Shown here piece after piece: positions 47,149 to 59,089 of a DNA stretch of 64,000 bases (its first letter is position 1; each line of letters opens with the position of its first letter). The position numbers and the translations under genes were made by a program. The notes under the pieces were generated by a model. That model ran no database searches, had not been told where the DNA came from, and saw only the letters and a program-made list of their open reading frames with translations. The DNA comes from Loripinus fragilis (Eukaryota; Mollusca; Bivalvia; Lucinida; Lucinidae): positions 25,832,164 to 25,896,163 of the forward strand of contig OZ026524.1 of assembly GCA_964019695.1 (NCBI GenBank), written 5' to 3'.

Positions 47149-47396
47149 GGCCCCGAGGTTATAAAACTTTTTCCAATTTCAACTCAGCTGAGCACGAAAT
47201 TTATCCTGCTAATTAATGTTAAAATGCCAACAATTGTTAGCATTGTAACATTAATTAGCATGATAAATACAACATCTGGGAGATTTAAAGCAAGATACTT
47301 CTTTCTTTTGTTGGTATATTAGTTTTTATGAGCAGTTGAAATTCCGTGCTCAGTTGAGTCGAGCATGAAACAGGTTTGATAATCTCGAGGCCAGGT
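47149..47396. repeat. GGCCCCGAGGTTATAAAAC repeat, copy 1
   Basis: The outer ends ggccccgaggttat and gataatctcgaggcc are inverted, with ctcagctgagcacgaaattt / gtgctcagttgagtcgagca inside. A second copy lies at 48275-48500. Confidence 0.6.
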
Positions 47397-47404
47397 CTGG
47401 TCCA

Positions 47405-47600
47405 TTAACTCTTCGTCTGCTAGTGTCGTCTGCTGATACCTTTTGCAAACAGTTTGGACCCAGGCTGATCAGGCACGACAAACCTCTGGCCTTACCTGGA
47501 TCCCAACTATTTGACACTCTGATGATATTCCTGATAGCTCTTTTTTTAAAAGTCGATTTTGAGCGAAACAAAAACCGTGAAAGATTACCCAGTAGCCAAC
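47405..47600 (+). mobile_element. MITE of the TTTGGAYCCAGATC hairpin family
   Basis: aactcttcgtctgctagtgt cgtctgctgataccttttgc, agtttggacccaggctgatc and ctggatcccaactatttgac follow the order of 16712-16945. The small frames on both strands here are shadows. Confidence 0.65.
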
Positions 47601-48016
47601 AGATATCAGCCATACCAACTTAAGCACGAAAAATCTCGTATTGTGCAAGGTCTACACTAATGTAGAGGGTATGAAATAGTTATATATTGGTTGTTTTCGC
47701 ATGTACGGTAGATAATCCACTCGCTGAATTTCGTGAATTATCTCCACGTACAGGCGAACAAGCCATATTTATTTATAACTTTACATATACGCACAAGCAG
47801 CTAGCACAAACTAAAATCGTAAACGGGTCCGTTATGTTGGGTATGTTTCAGTTTCTCATCGGGGCATACACAGGTTGTTTTGGTTGGAACACAATTTAAG
47901 AACCAATTCTCCATATGACTTTACCTGTTGGTTGGACGTTAAACACAAACACGCACGCATGCGCGCGCACACACAACCAATCAAGAAACAAATTAAAAGA
48001 AACAGCCATTGTAAAA

Positions 48017-48247
48017 CCCATATAAGCCTAGCGTCCTTTCAGTGGGACATAGGTTAACAGTGCAACATCATATCAGACACCTCAGAACGCGACATCTGAT
48101 AAGAGTCTCCACTGTTTGCTTACAGTATTTCTATTAAATTTTGAGTAAGTTTTTTTTTAAAAGAAAAATACCACTCATCAACCCTTAAGACGGAAATGAA
48201 CTGATCAAATTGTTAAAGAGTTGGAAATTTCTTTCGACTAAAACGGG
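48017..48247. mobile_element. PiggyBac-like MITE, copy B
   Basis: Ends CCCATATAAGCCTAGCGTCC ... CGACTAAAACGGG, flanked by AAAA and TTTA rather than TTAA. The core hairpin is atcagacacctcag / cgacatctgataagag. Confidence 0.65.
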
Positions 48248-48274
48248 TTTACAGTACACTTTCAATAAATAGAA

Positions 48275-48500
48275 TCCAGGTCCCCAGGCTATTTTTTTTT
48301 TCATACTCAACTCAGCTGAGCACGAAATTTATCCTGCTCATAAATGTTAAATTGTTGGCATTTTAACATTCATTAGCATTATAAATGCAACATCTGACAG
48401 ACTTAAAGCAAGAAACGTCTTTATTTGTCGGTATTTAAATTTTTATAAGTAGTTGAAATTTGTGCTAAGTTAAGTTGAGCATGGAAAAAGAAGTACACGT
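48275..48500. repeat. GGCCCCGAGGTTATAAAAC repeat, copy 2
   Basis: Matches 47149-47396 (ctcaactcagctgagcacga aatttatcctgct; ataaatgcaacatctgacag); the right end is worn. Confidence 0.6.
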
Positions 48501-48580
48501 TTGAAACAGGGGACACGACGAAATTAGATTGGATAATCATAAGATAATTTCTAAAATAGTTTTGTTGTTTCCTTTTTTAA

Positions 48581-48800
48581 CACATATAAGCCTAGCGTCC
48601 TTTTTATGACACATCGGCAAACAGTGTAAAACCAGATCAGACGGCGCAAAACGCGGCGTCTGATCAGGTCTCGACTGTTTGCTTACAGAAGTTTCTTTTA
48701 AAATTTGAATAAAAATGAAAAATACCACCCAACAAGCCTTAACTTGGAAATGGACTCGTCTAATTGATAATGATAAAAAAATACACTCGGCATAAATGGG
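48581..48800. mobile_element. PiggyBac-like MITE, copy C, TTAA site
   Basis: TTAA at 48577-48580 and 48801-48804; ends CACATATAAGCCTAGCGTCC ... CGGCATAAATGGG. The core hairpin is agatcagacggcgc / gcggcgtctgatcag. Confidence 0.75.
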
Positions 48801-48804
48801 TTAA

Positions 48805-49869
48805 CTTAAAGATACGTTATTTTAGGTTTCCATAACACACTGTTTGGAACTAATGAATTAGAATCTTACTCACCCATTTGAGCCAAATGAACTCTCTAAT
48901 CCATATCAAATGAACGAGTCCATTTTAAATTTGTGGGTTTTGAGGTGTTGGTATTTTCTACTGCGCTACTGCTAGCTTCACCAACGTCCAAAACTCAGTC
49001 AAAAGTTTGCCAATTACCACCGAATTAGAACTTGACCATTATTTTATAATGCTTTATCAGTTAAAAATTTAAATGAAATTGTTGCATCCCTCTAAAAGTA
49101 ATTGATTGGAAACCACAATTTAATCAAAATCTAAATAAAAAAGGGCAATCACTCAGTCAAAATTTTGTAGATAACCGCCACTTTTGAACTTAATCTGTAT
49201 CCATGATCCTTTACTCTTCTGCAAAGTTTGATGAATGATTAAATTGATGAATTCCTTAAAAAGTTAAGGATTGCAAGCCCAATGTGTGACAACGTGGACT
49301 ACGATGACGCCGCCGCCTACGACGCCGACGGACACATGATGCCTATGTGTCGACCATGCGTCGCCAGCGACTCAAAGAGCGAGTACGTTTATATGACGAA
49401 GGGGCAACAATGCAACGAATATATACACGGGGTCTTCGCCTCTGTAAAGAAGTATCTATTGTTGTTATACCATGTTAGGGTTGTAAAGCCCTTCCGCATA
49501 TCTCACATCATACTTAGGCCTCTGACACGAGAGAACCTGACTCTGTCGCATGTAAACAACAAAGGCACAGACCAGTCTGCGCATCCGGCTAGTCTGATAC
49601 GTGCCTTTGTTATTTGCTCCCTGGAAAGTATAATAGCTAAGCAGCTAAACTTGGTCCATTCAAAGCTTCAAGCTTCTATCGAGCAGGCTGATTTTAGCAA
49701 GATGTGGTGGGCAATCCTGAAGAAACGTGACGAAGCACATATTGAGCCCGCTCATTATCCTAACAGAACTGTTACTATTCAAGCTAATAGAAGGCAATTT
49801 CGTGCTACATGTACATAATTGTTAATATTTTGCCAGTTACTGACAGCCAACCTTTTGAAGAACGGCCAA
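48805..49869. other. No secure gene; old repeat at about 49505-49680
   Basis: The frame at 49282-49818 runs from a GAC/GCC-rich stretch into a segment reading NKGTDQSAHPASLIRAFVIC. I recall that segment as a translated interspersed repeat in many mollusc and coral predictions, so it is probably not a gene. The DNA there (aaaggcacagaccagtctgc / agtctgatacgtgcctttgt) is a foldback. Confidence 0.45.
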
Positions 49870-49881
49870 AAGTATTTCCAT

Positions 49882-50081
49882 GGAGGGTGCACAGTGGCTT
49901 TGTCATACAATGCTTGACTCGAGACAGAGGAGCTCCTGGGTCTATCATCATCGTCGTCACTACATTAGGTCTTTGGGCACATTAATACTTGCTTACTACT
50001 GGTTCAACCCATAAGGAACCATCCTGACATAACTGAAAACATTTTGACTGGGACATTAAGAATCAAATCAAGCAAACAAAC
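49882..50081 (+). mobile_element. Old tRNA-derived SINE copy
   Basis: Target duplication AAGTATTTCCAT (49870-49881) / AAGTATTTTCAT (50082-50093). The body matches the family (cttgactcgagacagagg, ctactggttcaaccca, aatcaaatcaagcaaacaaa) but is diverged. Confidence 0.75.
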
Positions 50082-50093
50082 AAGTATTTTCAT

Positions 50094-52213
50094 CCAAAAA
50101 TTCTAAGAATGTGCAAAGCGTATATTTGTTTATGACAAGCTTTTATTATATTTTTTATCGCACAAAGGTTGTGGGTTTGATGCGCAAAGTTTACGTATAT
50201 TTTAGTCCTACTTGCGCTTGAAATTGGCCCAAAATAGACGAAACTGTCTTCATTGTTCCCTTTCACTGGGCACAGTACCTCTTTACTTCGTTCAGTGCGT
50301 CGATTCTACCGATACAGTTTCTAATTCACTGCTATCAGGGGGTTCAGTCATATATAGCTGAATATCTCAAAATCCAAAAAACGGATCAGTCTGAGATTTC
50401 TGGTATTGTAGGATCATAAGCCTCTCGAACTTCTGGTGAAAATCATTTTTAGCTAATTTGTGTAAATTCGAAACGGGAAGAAAAAAAAGCTGTGGATTTT
50501 CGCTTTTTGACAACTATCTCTCTAAAAGAATGCGTTTCTTGCGCTCCCACGATACACTATCGTTGTTTTTGCACGATGTTATGACATGTATGCATATAGC
50601 AAAGAAATATAATGAGATCCACGGCGCAAGAACAAATCTAACTATAAGAAAACATGCGAAAATACTTACCACCCCCTCACAAATTTAGGCCAAAAACTCT
50701 CGATTCTACCGATACAGTAGATTTCACTCATTTCAGGCGCACAATGAATCGATACTGTGGAAATTGCTTCAATCAATGATCAAATTATGTTTCTTAAATG
50801 CTTAAATAATATCACTGATCTGTCTTACAATTATATGTGTTTACTTATTTGTATACAAAAAATGATACATTGTATATGTAAGTCATTTTTCCTAGTTGTC
50901 TACAGTTCCATATAAATGAAACATGATATTAAAGCCGCGCATGTAGCAAGTTAGCAAAACGACTTCTGTGATCGGTTCATAAAAGGTGTAACTGTCACAA
51001 AACAAAGATGCACCGACCAACTATTTTCGTCACAAACGGTAAGTTTCTCAGTGTGCGGTCAGAAGATGCCCCTGAGCCGGTTTCAGAGATGATTGACAGT
51101 CGTGTCTTGCCCTTTTTCATCTCATGTGATAGGACAAAATCGGTCATGTGACGATTCCCATATTTGGCACGCGCTCGTGGTCATTCCACAAAGAAGCTAG
51201 TCCCATTTTCACATTTTAAGCGTTTTAAGAGCACGCTTTTAATAATTTCAGAACTAGTTTGAAAACATGTCGCATTCGAAGGAAGTTAGAAGTGATTCAC
51301 TGAAAAATAGTATTTAGCGCCAAAAATTGCTCGCAAAGTATCTAGATATTGAAATCAAGCCGCACCAAACGAAACTACGATATGTGTGCTAACGGAAGAC
51401 TCGGATCAGCCTGTGCCCAAGGGTCTTGTTACACTATAGTGTCTGCAACGGGAAAGCTTAAGGTCCTTCAAATAGCTATCAAGTGCCCACATAATGAGCC
51501 CGATAACCCTATACCTCTCGCCGTCGTTATTTTTTGACAACCGTTTGGCCCCGCCTACTCGCTACAAGCGGAAATGTTCACTATTTATTAAATAAATATG
51601 GATTGCGGTTTCTTTTACTTTGACCAAGGATCATTGACACTTGCTATGGGTAAATGCCTATGGTTTTGTGTAAAAATAAAAGTTTGTCAACTGTCCCTTT
51701 CTTCACCGTGAAGCTACGCTGACCTGTGTACTTTCTGGCAGTGAAATCCATTTTCAATATAAAATGCTTCAAAGATGTAAAATTTGGGGTAGAACAATCA
51801 GTTTTACATTAAACTATATAGGAATCAGAAAACATTTTTTTAAATGTCATTCCCCTTTTGCCAGCAAAAGCTTTTGCCTGTATATGTGTCACCATATTTT
51901 ACACATTGTATGGAAGTGGCTTGCTGGCACAAGGGGGGGATGTTCAGCAGCCCAAAATCCCAGGGCCCAAACCCATAAAATGCCTTTTCAACCTAATAAG
52001 AAATTATTGACAGTAATAAAGTTCTCTTGAACCAACCTCTTAAATTGTTTTGCATTCTGTGCTAGTTTAATATAAAGTACATAAAGATTAAAAGTAGAAT
52101 TAGCAAGGTGTATGCATTTTTTCATAAGAAAAAAGCTCACTGTTATTAAATGACACATTCTTTTGCAAAAGTGCTATACTTATCTATTTGCATGCGAGGG
52201 AATAGTTCATGTT
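50094..52213. other. No gene seen
   Basis: tcgattctaccgatacagt occurs at 50298 and 50699, a spaced direct repeat. No exon signals could be assembled. Confidence 0.4.
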
Positions 52214-52405
52214 TTTATTTTCGTCTGCTGACTTTCTCCAAAATTTAGTTTTTACAAATAAACCACCCGGGAGCGCCATCGGAGTGTCAAACAGTTTGGA
52301 TCCAGATCAATACCGACATTCTGTTGGTCTTCATCTGAGTTCAAACCGTTTGCAAAAGGCTATTGACAGACTACAAAATTCTCCCCGGACATGCAAAGAG
52401 TTATA
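52214..52405 (-). mobile_element. MITE of the TTTGGAYCCAGATC hairpin family, reversed
   Basis: gagtgtcaaacagtttggat ccagatcaa ... gagttcaaaccgtttgcaaa, ending acatgcaaagagtta; the mirror of 16712-16945. Confidence 0.6.
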
Positions 52406-53039
52406 AAAGGTAAATACTTAAGTGTTCGATATATTATCTCATATATACTATGCACAATAAGTTTAGCAATTTCTTATGTTTCGCATCTTTTTGAGCTCAT
52501 CTTCGTGCAGTGCCGATCTATTTCAATTGCAATGACGAGAACAGGATCTTAGGCAAATGAAATCACGAAATTTCAGACGCCATCCTTTAAATGGGCATTT
52601 GGGGAGAGCAAGAATTGCAGAAGGGGTCAGTAAACAAAAATGACACCCGTTGTAAGTAATGCTGAAATGATAAGCATGGGATTTTTCGTTTGGTGGTATT
52701 TCGTCTTCCTCATGCATCATACGCCTATAAAAACTATTGGTTATGTGACATATGTGATAGAGATTTCATGCTGAAAAAAATCAGCTGCCATCAATGACGT
52801 CAGAACGTAGTCATCATTTGATTAAACTTCTAATGTTAATTGGCATTTCAATTCAACAGAGAATCAGTTTACTAAGATATCATAGGCTAACAATGTAATT
52901 CACCTTATGGTTGATTAAAACCTTAAGTTACTGAAAAACGGTGCGACGCATTTGCGAGATAACGGTGACGTTAGATTTTATCTTTCGGCTCGTGCACGAT
53001 AGTAGTGAAGATGTTTCATTCAACAGTATTTGTCTGAAT

Positions 53040-55551
53040 GAGGGTCTGGATGGGGGGGTCTGGTATTCACTATTCATTATAAATTTAGCCTATTATTCAT
53101 CTCATTAAAATTTTGGGTTATTCATTAAAATAAGACCAATTATTCATTAAAATCATTCGTTAAAATAAACTTAAAATTACCAATATTTCTACGGACGCGA
53201 CATTGGTCAAAATAATGCTTAAAAATATAGTTTATATGTCTTAAGATTTGAGTGAGCCAAGCGACCGAGGAAAAACTTCTGTATTTTTATAGCATAAATG
53301 ATTTAAGAGTGAAAAAGCAATGATAGTAGGACATTTTAAAGAAAAAGTAGGGAAATGTAGGAACACAAGGAAAAGTAGGGCCTATCTGAAAGCCTGATTA
53401 ATCAATTTTATATCAAAATTAGCATGATAAAAGTTGTAACAATAAAACCACCAAAACAGAATAACTTTTGAAAACTTAGAAATTAAGTGGCCTGATAAGA
53501 TTTTAATTTATAAAAACCCAGCGAGCGAGGAAAAATTTTGATGATTTTATAGGGACAATTAAAACATGGTCCACCTGCTGGGAAGCCAAAGTTAATGGTG
53601 TACCCCCTACTAGCCACATGGAAATGCACATGACTCCCCTACTTTTTAGCTCCCCAGGCTTTCAAGTGCCCTTCAACAAGAAAGTAGGGGAAAAGTAGCG
53701 ATAAAAATTTGGGAAAAGTAGTGAAAAAGTAGGGATTATTGGTGTAAAAAAAGTAGGGATAGTAGGGGCTTTTCCAAGTACAAAATTATCACAATGAGTA
53801 GTTAGAAATAAATTCCACACTAAATAAGCAGGATAATAGCTGTGACAATAGTACAAGCTAAACAGAGAGCCCTATGGGGTTAAAACTAAAACCAAAAAAA
53901 ATGATGTTTTGCGGCGTGCTCCCTGAAAAAAATCATTAGTTAATTTATTGAATCCGAGCAAGCGGAGCGAGCGAGGAAAAATTCTGGATTTTTACACATA
54001 AATGAAATTTAAGAGTGAATGGAGGGATAGTAGGGCATTTTTTAGAAAAAGTGGGAGCAAATAAAAAAGTAGGTCCCACTTGTATGCCTGCCCCCCCCCC
54101 CACCCCCACCCCCCACCCACTGAAAAAAGACATTTTTGCAGCTGAACAAAAACGGACTGAGTACAGATAAATAAGATAGACACATTTTTTGAGACAATGT
54201 ATCAATAGATTATGAGGCAACTCACCAGCACTTTATCGAGACAAATCACTGATAAATTTTGAGTCAACTCACAGACACCTCATCATTTTTATGAGACAAT
54301 TTAATTCACAGACACTTTGATGATCTTTAATTCTAAATCTAAAAATGTTGTTGGGGAACTGTCTCAGGAAATGTTGTTGAATTGTTCCGAAATCTATGTT
54401 TTTGAGTTGTTTTCTCTATAAATTCTCTTGATTTCCCAGTCATACTGTAATGTTAACAGGTCGTTTTGGCCCTGCCCGGGGCATTTTGACAAGGGTTGTT
54501 TCAGCCTGAGTCGTGAAAGGGCCCTTTTTACATTTCAGCCTGATTTTTTCACAAAACTTAACACCTGCCCATCTGTCCATTCGTACATATATAATAATGC
54601 ATACATTATCACTTTCAGACTTTGGCCAAAACAATCAAAGACCGAAATGACTAACTCTGAAAATTGGCCGAAATGACCCGCCTACCAAGTCCGAAACGAC
54701 CCACCCCCTAAATTTGGATGAAACAACCAAAGACAAATCAACCCAGAACCAAAATGACCCGCATTCCCCAGTATCTCACAATATAATCCCCAACAAGTTC
54801 CTATCAATGAAGCTCTATCCAAGTTTCACTAACCTGTGTTTGTATCATATAATTTTTGCCTTTTACGTTGTAGATTTGTAATCTGAATACCTTGAGTTAA
54901 AAATCTGGAACCCCTAGTGAATGGGCCTGCTCCTTTATTCCCAAAAAGGTAATAATATTACTGTGAAAACTCATTATACTTTCGTTTTCTTTGGAATTTA
55001 TGCACACTCTGGAGTCTAGACATATTTCTTTCTTTCACAGTTTTGAGATCAGAATCATAGAATGAGAGCATAACAGGAACCACGTGATTACTTCCTGTGT
55101 CTTTTTCTTGATTTTTTTTTTGGACTTTTCTGTTTCAATCTCTATTTCAGATGCCATTTTGTATGGATTTTTGCTGAATTATGTCCCTTAGTTGACTGGG
55201 TTTTATAAATTGTATAATTACCTTATGATAATCAATCAATTACAAAGGGTGGGAGCAAATTTAAAGAACAAACTGATCGAGTCAATAGTTTATAAGTACA
55301 TGTATAGGCTATAACAAATTAATGCATTGATAATTTTTTTTTTTTGATTTTTTTAGCATTATTCATTATTCATTAAAATCTGATTATTCACTATTCATTA
55401 ATTTTTTCTTTTATTCATTAAAAATAATAGGATTATTCATTATTTTAAGGCCCTCAGTATTCACTATTTATTATTTTTTTGGCTCATTATTCACTATTCA
55501 TTATAAAAAAAGGCCATTATTCACTAATCATTATACCCCATCTAGACCCTC
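53040..55551. mobile_element. 2.5-kb TIR element, 6-bp target duplication CTGAAT
   Basis: It starts GAGGGTCTGGATGGGG and ends CCCCATCTAGACCCTC. CTGAAT flanks exactly at 53034-53039 and 55552-55557. The outer 200 bp on each side are attcattattcatt-rich and inverted. Inside are three dispersed copies (about 53255, 53515, 53955) of gcgagcgaggaaaaattctg-type sequence with adjoining aaaaagtaggg runs, and a C-rich run at about 54091-54120. No transposase frame. The short form is at 11574-11842. Confidence 0.75.
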
Positions 55552-56805
55552 CTGAATGTGTTGGAAGGCGTCAAACAGTTTTACTTGTTAATGTGGTTCA
55601 AGAAAATCCGACTAGAGACACCGTTTAAAGGCGATAACGTAAAAGCATTAATAAAAACGTCAAATTGTGAAAACTTGGTCCTTTATTTCTCTGAGAAAGT
55701 TCAGAAAATTGCAGCATTTGCTATGCTTTTTTAGTTTTCAGTGACCAAACAATCGTTTGAAAATGATAACAGCTCCCCCCAATGATCAGAAATACCCACG
55801 TTACCCGCTAGTCCTAAAATTAAACGTCACAATAGCACGGCCGCTGCGTTTGGTAATTCTGTATTTTTTTAAATGGAAAATCTTGTCAGATGATTGGCGC
55901 TTGTATCTTCAAGACGGCTAATGAAACTCGAGATCTGATGTGGATGGGCTCACCAATACAAAACAATTGCTAAATTTATTGTGCATAGTATAGGTATACT
56001 TTTTAGTAGCTTTCAACTTGGATAGACATGATAGATGTGTATATGTATGTATACCGTAAATATTCGGACACTTTAAATACCTTTCCACATGCTATGCCCT
56101 TCAAACGAAGCAACAGTAATAATACAGTATAATATTCAAATGATCTAGTTAGAATCAGTTTTACTTTCCAATGCTAAATGGGACACTTTCATTCATTCAA
56201 AAGTATTTATTTCTTTTGTTGAGCTTTCAGTTTTGTATTATTTACGGTACATGTAATAAAAAAAATGTACAGGTAACTTCTAAATTATCTCCCCAAAATC
56301 ATTTTATTACAAAACAATTTGTTTTTAAAACAATTTCATCAATTATCGTGATTTGTTAATACTCTGCATATGATATGTTCAGTAGATATCACCATGCCTA
56401 CCAAATATATCAAGAAAAAGTGCAGAAATCACTTTTTAAATCACTTTTCATTGTCATGAAATTTCAGACCCCCCCCCCCCCCTTTCAACGCGCCATATCT
56501 CTCGAGTGCGTAGGAATTTTGAAAATATTTTGCTAGCTGGCCCTTGCCATTAAATTCACCTATTGCTCTGATACTACATGCATCACACCAGAAGCTCAAA
56601 AGCAGCGTTCTGGGAATCCGAAAATTAGGCGTATAAGGCCCAAACCGTCAATGATCCTTTGTCACTTACTACGCTGTATCTTGGTCGGCTAGTCTTTGAA
56701 ATCTGACCCGGTGGTCTTGCGATGACGTGACTCCAGATGTGCTATTGCTAACTTGCTACTTGCGCGGTTGTAAGCATTGTAGTAGTTTAGTAAGTTCTTT
56801 TGATC
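55552..56805. other. No gene seen
   Basis: AT-rich; C homopolymer at about 56469-56482. Short frames lack recognisable features. Confidence 0.4.
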
Positions 56806-57386
56806 ATTATCACAGTATTTAAACTGAAATAAACATCCTGTACCCGTTCCTCCTAGCTCACGCCTTATACATTATGAATTACAGCACTCGTGCGTAACCA
56901 GTTGTCGGAAATCGTGATGTGAGAGTTGTTGGTACAGCTGTAATTGCGAGGGCCCACCTATTAAAATTCATTTTTCCATAGATCTAAGTAACTGTTACAG
57001 TTACAACCATGTAATCATGTATACATGTGATTGCCAATTCCACTAAAACCGTGCAATCTGGCATTTAAGCTCGTTTTCGACACAGAACGGCTCTGATTGT
57101 GAGCAAGTCGTTTTTCAACAAAGCAAAATGCAAAGGAGGAAACGGTTAAAATCATGGAATAAAACGGAATAAAATAGATACATTGTAAAATGGCTTTTCT
57201 TACCTTGTTCGAATGTGTATTGTCTGTATCGCTAACAATACAAATCGAAACGTGTACATGTACCTAAATACACGCATTTTCCGACTACTGGTTACGCACG
57301 AGTGCTGTTATTCATGTTTATAAGGCGTGAGCTAGCGGAGGAACGGTACAGGATGTTTATTTCAGTTTACATACTGTGATTATGTA
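56806..57386. mobile_element. Long inverted-repeat element, 105-bp arms
   Basis: The left arm (56810-56912: cagtatttaaactgaaataa acatcctgtaccc...) is the near-perfect complement of the right arm (57277-57382: ...gtacaggatgtttatttcag tttacat). There is about 365 bp of unrelated sequence between. No frame. Confidence 0.75.
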
Positions 57387-57639
57387 AGCCAACAAAATAT
57401 ATATTGTTAAAATCTTATGAGAGTGTTGTCCCGGATCGCCGCATATGAAAAAGGAAAGGTAGAACAACACTGTATTGAAACATTCATGTACGCGCGCGAT
57501 AAGTGAAGATGGGTATTACTGTATTGATATACAAGATCGATGCACACTTGTATTTTATTTGTCTGTGTAGATGCTTTACGTTCCAGTTAATGTTTTTTTT
57601 TTCAATCATGTTCGGACGATTTTATGTCTTTCTATATTT
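57387..57639. other. No gene seen
   Basis: Nothing recognised; a short frame at 57503 runs into the following SINE. Confidence 0.35.
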
Positions 57640-57775
57640 GACCAGTACTAAGAAGCGAATAAAGTGTCTTGCTCAAGGAAGTAAAACAGCGACTCCAGTG
57701 AGTCTCAAACCAGCAACCATTCGATCCCCTGCCTTATACTGAAGAAACTGAGCAAATTCGCTCCCGTGCAAGCGT
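57640..57775 (-). mobile_element. Partial tRNA-derived SINE, reversed
   Basis: ccagtactaagaagcgaata aagtgtcttgctcaaggaa ... actccagtgagtctcaaacc and ...ctgagcaaattcgctccc are the reversed 5' two-thirds of the SINE family; the tail is missing. Confidence 0.6.
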
Positions 57776-58249
57776 GTCTTCTAGATATATGATCTACCCC
57801 ATACAGTTAAAATGCTAATTAAACGCCAGTTTAGGCATTAAAAAGAATGCGTAACAAGCAAATTCGATAGCTAATTGATATTCCCGTCCGAAATTATGAA
57901 ATTTAGGCAATAATTCCTGTTCTAATGAGTATTCATGTGCATCGGAAAAAGTATTCATGTGTATCGTCCGAAATTCATTAATATTTAGGCAATCAAATAG
58001 CAATAACAAAGACATTCTTATGAATCTTCACATGCACCACCACACCACGGCCATATATAACATGAAATTCCTTCTACTGCTTGCTAATCAATGGCTGAGG
58101 ACAAAAAAATCAATAACCTTCTAAAAGTCAAAGGGCAATAACTCATATATTGCCCAGATAATCATGACACAACTTCATGTGCATTAAAATATGGTCACAC
58201 ATACTCAGAATAAATTTCATGAACTTTGATCAATTGCTAACTTAAACTG

Positions 58250-58515
58250 CGTTTACATTGATCCCACCGACTGTCGGCGAACTGTCAGTGATGCGAATCG
58301 GCCGATAATAAGCCGACAGTCGGCTGATTCTGTGTGCGATTTTAGCCGCTTTTTAGAGTCGACTGGCTGCAAACAATTATAACTGACCACTATTTTTTTT
58401 AGATCGGCCGACTGTCTTTGGGATTTGGCAAACGGTTTGGAGTCGGCCGACCGTCTGCTGACTATCGGCCTATCATCGGTCGACAGTCGGCTGACAGTCC
58501 GCCAACTTCTATTTG
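58250..58515. repeat. GTCGGCCGAC / CCGACAGTCGG cluster
   Basis: About ten copies of overlapping palindromic words (ccgactgtcggc, gccgacagtcggctga, gtcggccgaccgtc, gtcgacagtcggctga) in 260 bp of otherwise AT-rich DNA. The start (aactgcgtttacattgatcc) resembles a MITE end. Confidence 0.6.
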
Positions 58516-59089
58516 TAAAATTAGCCATTTCTAAGCCCTAAAAACCCAAATACGAAACTCAGTTGTCTTGGTATAAGAATTATATAAGTTCTATAATTCT
58601 TGCTTGCATATATACTATTGCCATAAAGTAAAAGCATATTCCATTTGATAACACCACTTAGGTTTAACGGAAACTTTTGAGAGATACCAAAAATGTATTG
58701 TGGTAGACAACAAAGCAGAATACCAGCGATTTGATAAAGAAAAGCCGTGGAATCTCTGACTTGTTTATAGGGTGCAAACACTTTACAAAAAATACCCATA
58801 AATTTTACAAAATTCAATGAAAACAGCATGGAGGCCAAGAGTCGGCAAAACTTTTACAATAAGGCCGCGATAAGTGTACTTTCTTCAAAACTTTCTCTTT
58901 GGAGCATACACTTTCAGGGTCTGGTGCAAAAAGTCACGAAATGACTCATAATAATCCACTACTTCCGGTTTATTGTGTGTATAGCCTTCACACTGTCAAA
59001 TAACAACTTGGCACATTTTCATCATTAAATTCACTGGGTACATGCGTTCAAGACATTACATCCTGTCCCACACATGCAGTATAGTCTAG
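58516..59089. other. No gene seen
   Basis: The frame on the minus strand at 58838-58521 is hydrophobic but has no recognised family; taken as chance. Confidence 0.35.

Noticed and set aside
49282..49818. 178-codon open frame
   Set aside because: The middle matches a known translated interspersed repeat (NKGTDQ...), the start is simple-sequence, and no splice or family support was found.
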